Shown: positions 17,929 to 26,551 of the stretch, piece by piece
Position numbering within the stretch: the stretch's first letter is position 1
Layout of the letters: each line of letters starts with the position of its first letter
Notes under the pieces: generated by a model
Databases searched by the model: none
What the model was told of the DNA's origin: nothing
What the model saw: the letters and a program-made list of their open reading frames with translations, nothing else
Made by a program: the position numbers and the translations under genes
Assembly (NCBI GenBank): GCA_903907995.1
Contig: CAIVQH010000018.1
Location: 56,755 to 120,754, forward strand
Direction of reading: 5' to 3'
Source of the DNA: an uncultured Verrucomicrobiota bacterium
GTDB taxonomy: Bacteria; Verrucomicrobiota; Verrucomicrobiia; Limisphaerales; UBA9464
DNA: 64,000 bases

Positions 17929-18936
17929 GTGCCATCACCTACCCATACTCAACGGGGCCGTGCGTCCCAGATTCTGATCTTCTGCTGCGCCTGCTGGGCT
18001 TTCAGCTTCCCGGCGATGAAGGCGCTGGCGCTCGTGGGCGCCCGGAATGCCCCAGGGAGCGGCACGGTGTTCCTGGCCGCCCTTTGCGTGGTCACGCGAT
18101 TTACCGTGGCGGCCTTGCTGCTGGGCCTATTTTCTGCGCGGTCATTGGCCGGGTTGACGCGGAACGAGGTGAAGCAGGGCGCCGGACTGGGTCTCTTTGG
18201 CGGGATGGGGCTCGTGCTCCAAATGGACGGGATGAGCTATACCCATGCCTCGACCGCCGCGTTCCTGACCCAGGGCTATTGCATCTGGATTCCCCTGTGG
18301 TTCGCCTTGCGCCACGGCCGAATGCCCGCGCTGACCGTGTGGGGCAGCTCCCTGCTGGTGCTGATCGGCGCGGCGCTGCTGGCCGGGGTGGACTGGCATC
18401 ATTTCGCGCTGGGACGCGGCGAGTGGGAGAACCTCGGCGGTTCGGTGCTGTTTGCCGGCCAGATTCTCTGGCTGGAACGCAAGGATTTCGCGGGCAACGA
18501 TGTGAGGCGCTTTACCCTGGTGATGTTCGTGGTGATGGTGCTCACCAGCCTGCCGCTGGCCTTGGCCACCGCCGCGAAGCCGTCGGATCTGTTCCAGGCC
18601 TACGCCTCCGTTCCTGCGCTGGGATTGCTGGCCCTGCTCGTGGTGGTCTGTACGCTCATCTCGTTCCTGCTGGCCAATCGCTGGCAGCCGGAGGTGCCGG
18701 CGACGGAGGCCGGGCTGCTTTACTGCACCGAACCGGTGTTCACGAGCCTGGTGACGCTGTTCCTGCCGCAGATCATCTCCCGGTTTTCGGGCATTGATTA
18801 CCCCAACGAGCGGCTGACCTGGAATCTGCTGGTGGGCGGCGGGGTGATCCTCGCCGCCAACGTGTGGTTGCAGTTGCGGACAGCGGCCGGTGGAACAGGG
18901 GAGAAAGGTAGCGGGGGAGCGGGGGAGAGAGGGTGA
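17929..18936 (+). CDS. DMT-superfamily (EamA) transporter
   Basis: The track ORF begins at 17800, before the terminator, so that start cannot be right. The first plausible start after it is the GTG at 17929 (VPSPTHTQRGRASQ), giving 335 residues. About ten hydrophobic segments form two EamA repeats. Repeat one includes CCACWAFSFPAMKAL and ASTAAFLTQGYCIWIPLWFA; repeat two includes LLALLVVVCTLISFLLANRW and AGLLYCTEPVFTSLVTLFLP. Both show the helix pattern of drug/metabolite exporters of the inner membrane. The C-terminus (GGTGEKGSGGAGERG) is low complexity and shares sequence with an intergenic repeat style. The substrate is unknown. Confidence 0.85.
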   Translation: MPSPTHTQRGRASQILIFCCACWAFSFPAMKALALVGARNAPGSGTVFLAALCVVTRFTVAALLLGLFSARSLAGLTRNEVKQGAGLGLFGGMGLVLQMDGMSYTHASTAAFLTQGYCIWIPLWFALRHGRMPALTVWGSSLLVLIGAALLAGVDWHHFALGRGEWENLGGSVLFAGQILWLERKDFAGNDVRRFTLVMFVVMVLTSLPLALATAAKPSDLFQAYASVPALGLLALLVVVCTLISFLLANRWQPEVPATEAGLLYCTEPVFTSLVTLFLPQIISRFSGIDYPNERLTWNLLVGGGVILAANVWLQLRTAAGGTGEKGSGGAGERG

Positions 18937-18975
18937 GTGAGCCACTCCGTCAGTTCCCAGCTTTCGGCGAAGGAA

Positions 18976-19215
18976 AGGGGTCGGACAGGGTGAAAATCAT
19001 CCGCCTCACTTTGAAGGCCAAAGGCCTGGTCACAAGCCAGCCCAAGGCAAAGTGAGGCACGAGCGACGCCTTGGGGTGATGCCCAGAAGGGGCGAGGCAT
19101 GCCGGGCCGGTACAAAGAACCTTGCCGCGCTGAGTGCACCGCCCTTTTAGGGCTTGAACCATCGCGCGACTGAGAACCCAGGGCGACGCCAGACTTCGTC
19201 CAGCTTGCCCTGGGC
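18976..19215. repeat. Multi-stem dispersed element, copy C
   Basis: The 18937-19276 gap has no gene. It contains AAGGCCAAAGGCCTGG, CAAGCCAGCCCAAGGC, then CCCAGGGCGACGCC, a short spacer, AGCTTGCCCTGGGCTGGT, and CCGGGCCTTTGGCCC. The order of stems (small hairpin, nested CCCAG...CTGGGCTG stem, small hairpin around TTT) matches the elements at 4244-4400 and 37871-38110, although the stem sequences differ. Confidence 0.5.
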
Positions 19216-19276
19216 TGGTTTGTGGCCGGGCCTTTGGCCCCTTAGCAGAGTCTCGTTCGTTGAACTACCCTTGTCC

Positions 19277-20479
19277 TCAGTTCGCGCCGGGCAGGTTGAG
19301 CTTCAGCGGGTCGATCACCGTGGCGGGCGTGTCGCCGGCCGGATTCGGGTTCGGGGCGGCGCTCTTATCCACGAGCAGCTCGCTGCGCTTCTTCAGCAGG
19401 GAATCCAGCGTCCATTTGCCCACCGTGAAAGTCCATTTGGAGAGCGCCTGTTCCGCCTTCAGCTTCTCCTGCTGTTTGGCGAGCTTGTCGGCGAATTCCT
19501 TGTCGAGTTTGGCCTTGTCTTCCGGCTTCTCGTCCTTGCCCGGTGTCCGCTCCTTCACCAGCGAGGCGTCCACGCTGACCTGGACGGGATAGCTGTCCTC
19601 GCCCTGCGGTTTGCCGATGTGGAGTTTGTAAGCAAAGCCGGTCGCCGTCCTGACCAGGGCCTCGACCGGCTGGTCCAGACCCAGCGCCTTGAGGTCGGGA
19701 TTCACCAGCACGTCGTTGAAGCTGGGGCCGTTCAGCAGGCTGCTGAAGGGCGTGAGCTTGTTCTTGTCCGCCTCCTCGCCGGCCTTCAGGTCGGCCAGCG
19801 TCCAGTCCGCGAATTCGTTGGTGCGCGTCAGCTGGAAGCTGTTGGTCGGCTCGCTGGCGGTCACCTGGACAAAGACGGGCTGCTCCACCTTGAAGAATTC
19901 CTTGGCCACCCATTCTTCGGGTTTCGGGTTGGCGTTGCTCAGCGGATCGGTGACGACGGCGACGGAGGACAGGTCGTTCCCCACCATCACATAACGGCCG
20001 TCCGGCATGGCTCCCATGCCGAAGGGCGAATTGTCCTCCGCACCGCCCTTGCTGTGCTTTTTGCCCAGCAGGATGGTCTTCAGCGCCTTGCCATCGCTGC
20101 CGAGCAGTTCGACGACGGTCGCGGTATCCCTGGACAGCTCCAGCATACCCAGGCGGGAGGCCCCGACTCGTTGCGGCTGGGCCACCTTGAGCTCGGAGAG
20201 CTTGCGGACGAGTTCGGCAACCTCCCCGAAATTGGCGGGATAGCCGCCCCGTTCCTTCACGGTCCAGCCATCGCCGGATTTCACCACGTTGAGCACGTTT
20301 GTGCCCTGGCTCAGGCGCAGGGCAGTCACGGCATTGACGTCAAACGTGCCCAGCAGCTTCCCCCCCATGTCGGTGGTGGAGCGGTTATAATCGGCCTGGC
20401 GGTTCTTGAGGACCATCAGCCCGCCGCCTCCGAGGGCAATGGCGGCAATCACCAACAGCAGCAGTTGCTTCGACTTCAT
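19277..20479 (-). CDS. DUF4340 protein, last gene of a Gld-type ABC operon
   Basis: The 400-residue product has an N-terminal TM anchor (LLLLVIAAIALGGGGLMVL). A periplasmic body follows with the DUF4340 repeats of beta-strand plus VAELVRKLSELKVAQPQRVG, DTATVVELLGSDGKALKTIL, and DGRYVMVGNDLSSVAVVTD. A charged segment near 330-370 (KDEKPEDKAKLDKEFADKLAK) is probably an extended helix. It follows the GldG-like gene by 26 bases. DUF4340 genes are regularly coupled to GldA/F/G-type ABC systems. The function is unknown; a substrate-handling or assembly role for the exporter is an inference. Confidence 0.85.
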   Translation of the reverse strand: MKSKQLLLLVIAAIALGGGGLMVLKNRQADYNRSTTDMGGKLLGTFDVNAVTALRLSQGTNVLNVVKSGDGWTVKERGGYPANFGEVAELVRKLSELKVAQPQRVGASRLGMLELSRDTATVVELLGSDGKALKTILLGKKHSKGGAEDNSPFGMGAMPDGRYVMVGNDLSSVAVVTDPLSNANPKPEEWVAKEFFKVEQPVFVQVTASEPTNSFQLTRTNEFADWTLADLKAGEEADKNKLTPFSSLLNGPSFNDVLVNPDLKALGLDQPVEALVRTATGFAYKLHIGKPQGEDSYPVQVSVDASLVKERTPGKDEKPEDKAKLDKEFADKLAKQQEKLKAEQALSKWTFTVGKWTLDSLLKKRSELLVDKSAAPNPNPAGDTPATVIDPLKLNLPGAN

Positions 20480-20505
20480 AGGTTCCGGTCAGGAAAGGGT
20501 TGGAA

Positions 20506-22374
20506 TCACTTGGCGGCGACCTTCTTGCGGCGGGCGACGGCCAGCCCGATGCCCGCGACGGTGACGAGCACCGGCATGGCGGCGATGTTGAGCCACTTGA
20601 GGCGGCTTTCGAGGGCGTTCACATCCTGGTTCAGGTTGCGGCGCTCGACACGCAGCTCCTTCTTCGTCCGGGTCTGCTCCTCGCTGAACTGCTTCAGCGC
20701 GGCCTGCTGTTCGGGCGACAGGATCACCTTGGAGACGTTGCCCTCCTTCTTGACCTGCATTTCGCTCAGCTTGGACTGGAGGTCCGTCAGCTTCTTATCG
20801 AGCCCCTCGATCTTGGCCTGATAGCGCATGCGGGCCTCAGTCTCCATTTTCTGCACCACGGTGAAGGGCCGGCGCAGGGAGGCGCGCCCACGGGCACCGA
20901 TCAGGTTGGCGTCGCCGCCGGCCTGTTCGACGAGGTTCTGGATGAGGTTCAGATTGCCGTTGCGCGGGGTGGCGATGCGCAGCATCTGGTTCACCTCGAC
21001 GCAGTAGGGATCGTAGAGGAAGTCGGTGTCACCGAAGAGATACACCACGCCATCGCCCTTGGATTCCTTGAGATAGCCGCCGGCGGGCGCGTTGGTCTCG
21101 CCGGGTTTGCCGTCGGGGAAGGCGGTCTTGAACTTGCCGGTCAGCCGCAGGGCGAGTGTGTAGTTGGTCCCGCTGGCCTTGAATTCATCGACGATTTTCT
21201 GCCCGTTGAGCTGGGCGGTGACACCGTCCACGAGCTGGGATTTTTCCGTCGTCTTCAGCAGCACATCCTCCTTGAGGCCGTCCACCGGCTTGCCGGTGAA
21301 AGCCCCGGCGAAGGGAATCCACAGGTCATCGGACTGGGCGGTGACCGCGTCGTCCTTGTTGATGCCGACCGGGGTCATGAAGAGGAACGACGGCACGAGC
21401 TGCGGCCGGCCGTCACGGCCGCCGAGCTGCTTCATGTAGTTGAGGTCGGCCACGACTTTGGTGGTGTCGAATTCAAGGCCCCAGGCCTTGAGGAGCTTGG
21501 GCAGGGAGGAACCGCCGCCGAGATTGAAGCCCATCGGATTGGGCTTCTGGTTGTCGGAGAGGCAGAGCGCATCCAGCAGGCCGATGAGCTTGCCGCCGCG
21601 CAGAACGAACTGGTCGAGCGCGAACTGCGCCTTGTCCGTGATGTCCTTCGGGTGCATCACGATCAGCACCTTGATCTTCTCGTCGATGCTGTCCACGTCC
21701 ATGCCCACCTGCTGGACTTCAAAGTCCTGCTTCAGCTCATTGATGAACACCCACGGCTCGCTGCCCTGCTGGCGGCCCATCTGCATCATCATCGGGTTCA
21801 TCGGCTGGCCGAAGACCTGCAGCGGTGACATCACACCGATGACCGGCTTGTTGGTGGCCAGCACCTGGGAAAGCGCGCGGGCGAGATCGTATTCGAGCAG
21901 CTTCTCCCGGTCCGGGCTGAGGAAGGGCAGGGTGGCCTTTTGCGGCGCGTACTCGATGGCCACTCCGAGATAGACCTGCTCGCCGTTGCGGAGCAGCTGC
22001 GGCTCGACGCCGTCCAGCTTGGCGGAATCTTCAGCCTCTGAATCCGGCTCGGGATCGAACTTCTTGATCTCCAGGTTGCCCCTGGACTGCGCCTTGAACT
22101 CCGCCAGCAGATCCTCGACGGACTGCGCGTAGGTCTTGAGCACGGCGGGCATGGTGTCCTTGCCCTGGCTCATGTACAGGCGCACCTGGATCGGCGCATC
22201 GACACGCGCCAGGATGGCCTTCGTGCCGCTGGAGAGCGTGTGGAGCTTTTCCGCCGTCATGTCCACGCGGGTGCGGACCGGGCTGAAGAGGAGATTGGCC
22301 CCGACAATGGCGATGAACACCAGGCCCACCCCGGCGGCGGAGAACAGGATCGTTTGCAGCTTCGACTGTTTCAT
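20506..22374 (-). CDS. GldG-like ABC transporter auxiliary protein
   Basis: The 622-residue product starts with a TM segment (about 8-30). An IFT52/GldG-type periplasmic domain follows: RVDMTAEKLHTLSSGTKAIL, APIQVRLYMS, and DLARALSQVLATNKPVIGVM. The middle includes LKQDFEVQQVGMDVDSIDEK and KVLIVMHPKDITDKAQFALD, the conserved core of the ABC auxiliary family. Near the C-terminus is a coiled coil (LDKKLTDLQSKLSEMQVKKE) and a final TM (about 590-612) with a KK tail. It lies between the permease and DUF4340 genes with gaps of 22 and 26 bases. Confidence 0.9.
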   Translation of the reverse strand: MKQSKLQTILFSAAGVGLVFIAIVGANLLFSPVRTRVDMTAEKLHTLSSGTKAILARVDAPIQVRLYMSQGKDTMPAVLKTYAQSVEDLLAEFKAQSRGNLEIKKFDPEPDSEAEDSAKLDGVEPQLLRNGEQVYLGVAIEYAPQKATLPFLSPDREKLLEYDLARALSQVLATNKPVIGVMSPLQVFGQPMNPMMMQMGRQQGSEPWVFINELKQDFEVQQVGMDVDSIDEKIKVLIVMHPKDITDKAQFALDQFVLRGGKLIGLLDALCLSDNQKPNPMGFNLGGGSSLPKLLKAWGLEFDTTKVVADLNYMKQLGGRDGRPQLVPSFLFMTPVGINKDDAVTAQSDDLWIPFAGAFTGKPVDGLKEDVLLKTTEKSQLVDGVTAQLNGQKIVDEFKASGTNYTLALRLTGKFKTAFPDGKPGETNAPAGGYLKESKGDGVVYLFGDTDFLYDPYCVEVNQMLRIATPRNGNLNLIQNLVEQAGGDANLIGARGRASLRRPFTVVQKMETEARMRYQAKIEGLDKKLTDLQSKLSEMQVKKEGNVSKVILSPEQQAALKQFSEEQTRTKKELRVERRNLNQDVNALESRLKWLNIAAMPVLVTVAGIGLAVARRKKVAAK

Positions 22375-22396
22375 GTTCGTGCGAGAAAAAAGGGAA

Positions 22397-23149
22397 TTAG
22401 GCGCCGCGCAGGTTGCGCAGGATGACGCTGGTGGTGAACAGGCTGAAGACCATGACGCTGACGAAATAAACCAGGTCGCGCAGCTCCACGACGCCGCGTT
22501 GGAAATTCATGAAATGAGGCATCACGCTGAAGGCCGCGATGGTGTTCACAAGCCAGTCGGGGGCCCAGCGGACCGCCAGGCTGGTCACCTGTTCCCAGCC
22601 CGCGAAAATGAGGAAGAAGCAGATGACCACCGACATGATGAAGCTGATGACCTGGTTACGAGTGAGCGCCGAGGTCATCACCGTCACGGCGAGGTACGCG
22701 CCGGCCAGCAGCAGGCTGCCGAGATAGCCGGCCACCGTGGCGCCGACATCCGGTGAGCCCAGATACATCGCGGTGGCCACGACCGGGAAGGTGAGGGCGA
22801 GCGCGATGGCCAGGAAGACCCAGCAGGCGAGGAACTTGCCGACGATGGCCTCCCAGGCCGCCACCGGCATGGTGAGAAGAAGTTCCAGGGTGCCGGTACG
22901 GCGCTCCTCCGACCACAGCCGCATGCCGGCGGCGGGCACCAGGAAGAGATAGAGCCACGGATGCCAGTTGAAGAAGGGTCGCGCCAGGGAGGCCTCACCA
23001 ATCTCGAAGAACCCGCCCAGCATGAACGTGAAGAAGCCGTTCAGGAGCAGGAAGATCACGATGAACACGTACGCGACCGGCGAGTTGAAGTAACCCATCA
23101 GCTCGCGCTTGGCGATGGTCCGGATGTTGCGAATGGAATCGGAGAGCAT
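22397..23149 (-). CDS. ABC transporter permease, GldF/NosY-like
   Basis: The start at 23149 (MLSDSIRNIRTIAKRELMGY) gives 250 residues and avoids a repeat-derived extension. Six TM segments are visible, with the family sequences FNSPVAYVFIVIFLLLNGFF, PAAGMRLWSEERRTGTLELL and TMPVAAWEAIVGKFLACW. These match ABC-2 type permeases of the GldF group. It works with the ATPase upstream (99 bases away) and the GldG-like protein downstream (22 bases). The exported substrate is unknown. Confidence 0.93.
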   Translation of the reverse strand: MLSDSIRNIRTIAKRELMGYFNSPVAYVFIVIFLLLNGFFTFMLGGFFEIGEASLARPFFNWHPWLYLFLVPAAGMRLWSEERRTGTLELLLTMPVAAWEAIVGKFLACWVFLAIALALTFPVVATAMYLGSPDVGATVAGYLGSLLLAGAYLAVTVMTSALTRNQVISFIMSVVICFFLIFAGWEQVTSLAVRWAPDWLVNTIAAFSVMPHFMNFQRGVVELRDLVYFVSVMVFSLFTTSVILRNLRGA

Positions 23150-23248
23150 GGTGAAAAAGGGGATGCTGGGTGCTGGTTGCCGGAGGCTGGACCGTGGCGG
23201 GCCGTCCACCTTCTGGCATCCGGCATCCGCTTCCAGCTTCCGGGCTGG

Positions 23249-24211
23249 CTAGTCGTTCCTGGCCTTGACGGTGTCGGGGAGGGTGATGGCGCGGAAGACG
23301 TCGTCGAGGCGGCCTTCCTCGGTGTGCAGTTCATCGAACTTCCAGCCTTCCTTCACGGTGAGTTCGGCGACCGCTTTGGCCAATTCGCCGTTCACATGCC
23401 TGTCGCGCGGGAACACGCGGGCGCTGACCGCATTGTTGGCCGAGCTGACTGAAACCTTGCCGGCGACCATCAGGCTGCCGAGCCGGGATTTCACGGTCTC
23501 CGCCGCGGTGCCGAACACCCGGAGCGTGACACTGCCGGCCCCCTCGGCCTTCGCCTTCAGCTCCGCCGGGGTGCCGTTGGCGACCACGGTGCCGCGATCG
23601 ATGATCATCGCCCGCGAGCAGACCGCCTCGACCTCCTCGAGGATGTGCGTGCTGAAGATGATCGCCTTCTTCTCGCCCATGCGCTTGATGAGCTGCCGCA
23701 CCTCGTGCTTCTGGTTTGGGTCCAGGCCGTCGGTCGGCTCATCGAGCACGAGCACCTCGGGATCATGGATGATGGACTGGGCGAAGCAGGTGCGATGGCG
23801 GTAGCCCTTGGACAGGGTGTCCACCGACTGGTGCAGCACGCCTTCCAGAAAGCAGAGGCCCGCGACGCGGTTGACCGCGTCGGCGATGGCTCCGCCGCTC
23901 AGGCCACGCATCTCGGCGCAGAAGGCTAGAAACCCCCGCACGGTCATGTCGCTGTAGCAGGGGGCCGCTTCCGGCAGGTAGCCGATGAGTTTCTTGGCGG
24001 CGATCGGGTTTTCGGAAATGTCGTGGCCGCCGATGGCCACCTTGCCGGAGGTGGGCGGGAAGAAGCCGGTGAGCATGCGCATGGTGGTGGATTTCCCCGC
24101 ACCATTTGGCCCGAGGAAGCCGAGGATCTCCCCGCGCTGGACGGTGAACGTCACGTTGTTGACGGCCTTCTTTGGGCCGAATTCCTTCACCAAATTCTCG
24201 ACAGTAATCAT
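23249..24211 (-). CDS. ABC transporter ATP-binding protein, GldA-like
   Basis: The ATG at 24211 (MITVENLVKEFGPKKAVNNV) gives 320 residues; the longer track ORF runs into an upstream repeat. Motifs in order are Walker A GPNGAGKST, Q-loop region IGYLPEAAPCYSDMTVRGFL, signature LSKGYRHRT (a variant of LSGGQ common in this subfamily), Walker B VLVLDEPTDGLDPNQ and H-loop IIFSTHILEEVEAV. The C-terminal 100 residues (VTLRVFGTAAETVKSRLGSL) form the regulatory extension typical of ABC-2 ATPases. It heads the four-gene exporter operon. Confidence 0.95.
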   Translation of the reverse strand: MITVENLVKEFGPKKAVNNVTFTVQRGEILGFLGPNGAGKSTTMRMLTGFFPPTSGKVAIGGHDISENPIAAKKLIGYLPEAAPCYSDMTVRGFLAFCAEMRGLSGGAIADAVNRVAGLCFLEGVLHQSVDTLSKGYRHRTCFAQSIIHDPEVLVLDEPTDGLDPNQKHEVRQLIKRMGEKKAIIFSTHILEEVEAVCSRAMIIDRGTVVANGTPAELKAKAEGAGSVTLRVFGTAAETVKSRLGSLMVAGKVSVSSANNAVSARVFPRDRHVNGELAKAVAELTVKEGWKFDELHTEEGRLDDVFRAITLPDTVKARND

Positions 24212-24400
24212 GGTTCTGATGGCGCTACCGCGTAGCTGCTTCCTCTGGACGGGCCGTGAGGAAAGCCAGAAACCTGCCACCCCGTCAAGGGGTGCAGGCC
24301 CCGGCTTCGCCCGACCCGGGGGAAGTTGTTCGAATGACATTCGCCCCTTGGGGCATGTTCGAAAAATTGTTCAACCGCGGTCCGCAGGATTCGGGCCAGC

Positions 24401-24433
24401 AAAGAAAAGGGCGGCAACATTCGGTTGCCGCCC
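24401..24433 (-). terminator. Rho-independent terminator of the Tat oxidoreductase gene
   Basis: On the minus strand GGGCGGCAAC-CGAAT-GTTGCCGCCC is a perfect 10-bp stem followed by TTTTCTTT. It begins about 30 bases after the stop at 24463. The remaining gap to 24211 holds CACCCC-GTCA-AGGGGTG and CGCCCC-TT-GGGGC hairpins in a repeat-like stretch. Confidence 0.85.
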
Positions 24434-24462
24434 TGCAACTGGAGCCGGTGGATGAGCCGGAA

Positions 24463-25893
24463 TCAGTATTCGTGCTTCTGTTTCAGTCCGGGCATCGGGA
24501 CCGGGTAAATCCCGTTGGCATCCGCCAGGAGCGGGGGCGGTGAGTCCATGGTGAACTTGTCCGTGTTCGGGCTGAATTCCTGGTCGGAGTTCAGCATGTC
24601 GTCCCAGGTGATCTCCTGGGCGGTGTGTGCGGCCATCCGGCCCATGGAGGTGGCAACACTGGCATCGACGCCACGTTTGACCTCGTTCCAGGGCTTGTCT
24701 CCGCGGATCGCGGCGATGAGCCCGTCCCATTCATTCTGGTAGGGACTGGACGTGTCAGTGCTCTGCCAGAGCATCTTGGCCCGGTCGGGACTTTGCCCGG
24801 AATAGATGCTGGAGGGAGGATCGCAATCGTTGCGCTTCGCGATGATGGCCGAACCCTTGGTGCCGTGCGCGTAGCTGTGGTACATCGGCGCCGCGCCGAC
24901 CATGCAGCGGCCATCCAGCAGGAGTTTGGTGCCGTCGGGGAAGGTGTATTCGACGCTGTAGCTGTCGAAATTCTGGTCCACATTGCCGCCGCGATAGTGC
25001 CGGCCGCCGAGCGCCTGGGCCTTGACTGGCCAGGCGTTTTTCATCCAGCAGCAATGGTCGATGTGATGGATGTAGAAGTCGCTGAAGCAGCCGCCGCTCG
25101 CCCAGATGAAGCTGTGGAAACGGCGGATCTGCCAGAGCAGCTCGGTCTCCGTGCCTGGCCACTTTTCCGAAAAGGCGGACCCCAGCGGCCCGGCCATGCG
25201 GTAGCCGCGCATGAGGATCAGTTCGCCGATTTCGCCATTCTGGATGCGGTCGTGCAGTTCGATGAGTGCCTTGCTGTGCCGCGACATGAGGCCGACGCCG
25301 ACCTTGAGGTTCTTCGCCGCAGCCTGCTCGCCGAGCGCATACATTTTCTTGGCGCTCGGCCCGTCGGCGATCAGCGGCTTCTCCATGAACACGTTCAGCC
25401 CCTTCTCGATGGCGTAGGTGAAGTGGACCCAGCGGAAGGCGAGCGGCGTGGTCAGGATGACGACGTCGCCCGGCTTGAGGGCGTCCATCGCGTGCTTGTA
25501 GGCGTCGAAGCCGATGAACTTGCGCTCGGGCGGCACATCCATCGTGGCGGCGTACTCCCCGCTGAGGCCCTCGAAGGTGGCCTTGAGGCGGTCCTCCAAG
25601 ACATCGGCCATGGCGACGAGCTTCACGGGTCCGTTCTTGACGCTCATCGCGTTGCCGGCAGCGCCGCCACCCCGGCCGCCGCAGCCGACGAGGGCGACCT
25701 GGATGGTGTCGGTATGCTCCGCATGGGCCGCATTGGCGGCGGTGAGGGCGGTGGCGGTGGCTGCAGCCGTCTTGGACTGGGCGTTGATGACGGTGCGGCC
25801 GGCCAAGATGCCGGCAATGCCGCCGGTGCCGGCGGCAGCGGTCTTGAGAAAGCCGCGCCGTGACGTGACGAGGATACGAGACTTGGAGGACAT
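24463..25893 (-). CDS. Tat-exported Gfo/Idh/MocA-family oxidoreductase
   Basis: The 476-residue product begins with a twin-arginine signal (SRRGFLKTAAAG, then a Gly/Ala-rich hydrophobic stretch to INAQS), so it is folded with cofactor before export. The Rossmann motif is VALVGCGGRGGGAAGNA (GxGGRGxG type). Later come LTTPLAFRWVHFTYAIEKGL and the conserved MEKPLIADGPSAKKM. The C-terminal half has IHHIDHCCWMKNAWPVKAQA, typical of the large secreted oxidoreductases of Verrucomicrobiota and Planctomycetes thought to act on sugars outside the cytoplasm. The substrate is unknown. It has its own strong terminator and no partner gene nearby. Confidence 0.92.
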   Translation of the reverse strand: MSSKSRILVTSRRGFLKTAAAGTGGIAGILAGRTVINAQSKTAAATATALTAANAAHAEHTDTIQVALVGCGGRGGGAAGNAMSVKNGPVKLVAMADVLEDRLKATFEGLSGEYAATMDVPPERKFIGFDAYKHAMDALKPGDVVILTTPLAFRWVHFTYAIEKGLNVFMEKPLIADGPSAKKMYALGEQAAAKNLKVGVGLMSRHSKALIELHDRIQNGEIGELILMRGYRMAGPLGSAFSEKWPGTETELLWQIRRFHSFIWASGGCFSDFYIHHIDHCCWMKNAWPVKAQALGGRHYRGGNVDQNFDSYSVEYTFPDGTKLLLDGRCMVGAAPMYHSYAHGTKGSAIIAKRNDCDPPSSIYSGQSPDRAKMLWQSTDTSSPYQNEWDGLIAAIRGDKPWNEVKRGVDASVATSMGRMAAHTAQEITWDDMLNSDQEFSPNTDKFTMDSPPPLLADANGIYPVPMPGLKQKHEY

Positions 25894-25994
25894 GCCCTGA
25901 GCGTCCGCCTACGCGGAAAGCACTGTCAACCATGCAGTCGGCCACTTTGCGAAAAATATTTTGAATGCAGGCGGCGGGTGCCGGGAGAGAAAAT

Positions 25995-26081
25995 GAGCAA
26001 CCAAGAAACAAAGGAACGAAGACGGACAGAGGCTTCCGGCAATGGACACGTGCCTTGGTTTCTTCGTTCCTTGGTTGTTCC
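25995..26081. repeat. Inverted pair of AAC-CAAG-GAACGAAG repeats
   Basis: GAGCAACCAAGAAACAAAGG AACGAAGA (25995-26022) is matched in reverse by CCTTGGTTTCTTCGTTCCTT GGTTGTTCC (26053-26081). The pair brackets a 30-base spacer between the Tat oxidoreductase gene and the tRNA. Confidence 0.6.
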
Positions 26082-26160
26082 ACACTGCCTTCGCTGCCAC
26101 TCAACGAGCCTCCAGAAAATAGCCGAAGGCTGAGCGCACCACGCGTTGGAGGGAAGAAAT

Positions 26161-26250
26161 TGGCGGAAGGGGAGGGATTTGAACCCCCGGTAGGCTTGCA
26201 CCTACGCCTGATTTCGAGTCAGGTGCCTTCAACCACTCAGCCACCCTTCC
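26161..26250 (-). tRNA. tRNA-Ser(CGA)
   Basis: On the minus strand the acceptor GGAAGGG pairs with CCCTTCC, followed by the discriminator base G and an encoded CCA (26161-26163). The D arm starts GGCTGAGTGGTTGAAGG. The anticodon stem-loop CCTGA-CTCGAAA-TCAGG has anticodon CGA. A long variable arm (CGTAGGTGCAAGCCTACC) marks it as class II. The T loop is GGTTCAAATCC. It reads UCG codons. Confidence 0.95.
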
Positions 26251-26410
26251 GCCCGAAGCGCAGTGAGTATCCGAGCGTGGCGGCCCATGGCAAGTGCGCG
26301 CTTACGTTTTGAGACGGAACGAGGAGCGCGACAATCGCGTGACAGCAACGAAGTGGCAGCAAATCTGTAGGGCCGGCCGGATTTGCAATTCAGCCGGCAT
26401 TGGCCCTGCG

Positions 26411-26542
26411 AAGTAGGACGGGGCGTCTCGCCCGTCCTCCAATTGTTTCCGTCGAAGCCAAGATGTCATCTGAGCCTTTCGCGAGCGGGAGCATCGTGAG
26501 GGGAAAAAGTCAGAAGACGGGCGGGACGCTCCGTCCTACTTT
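26411..26542. repeat. REP-like inverted pair (GTAGGACGGGGCGTC family)
   Basis: GTAGGACGGGGCGTCTCGCC CGTCC at the left and GACGGGCGGGACGCTCCGTC CTAC at the right form a BIME-like head-to-head pair. It fills most of the 26251-26551 gap between the tRNA and the end of the sigma-54 activator gene. A further AGGGCC...GGCCCT hairpin lies near 26370-26408. Confidence 0.65.
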
Positions 26543-26551
26543 GGAAGCCTG

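Noticed and set aside
19277-24211. Gliding motility locus
   Set aside because: The ABC genes resemble GldA/F/G, but no other gliding or type 9 secretion gene is present. The family is found in many non-gliding bacteria.
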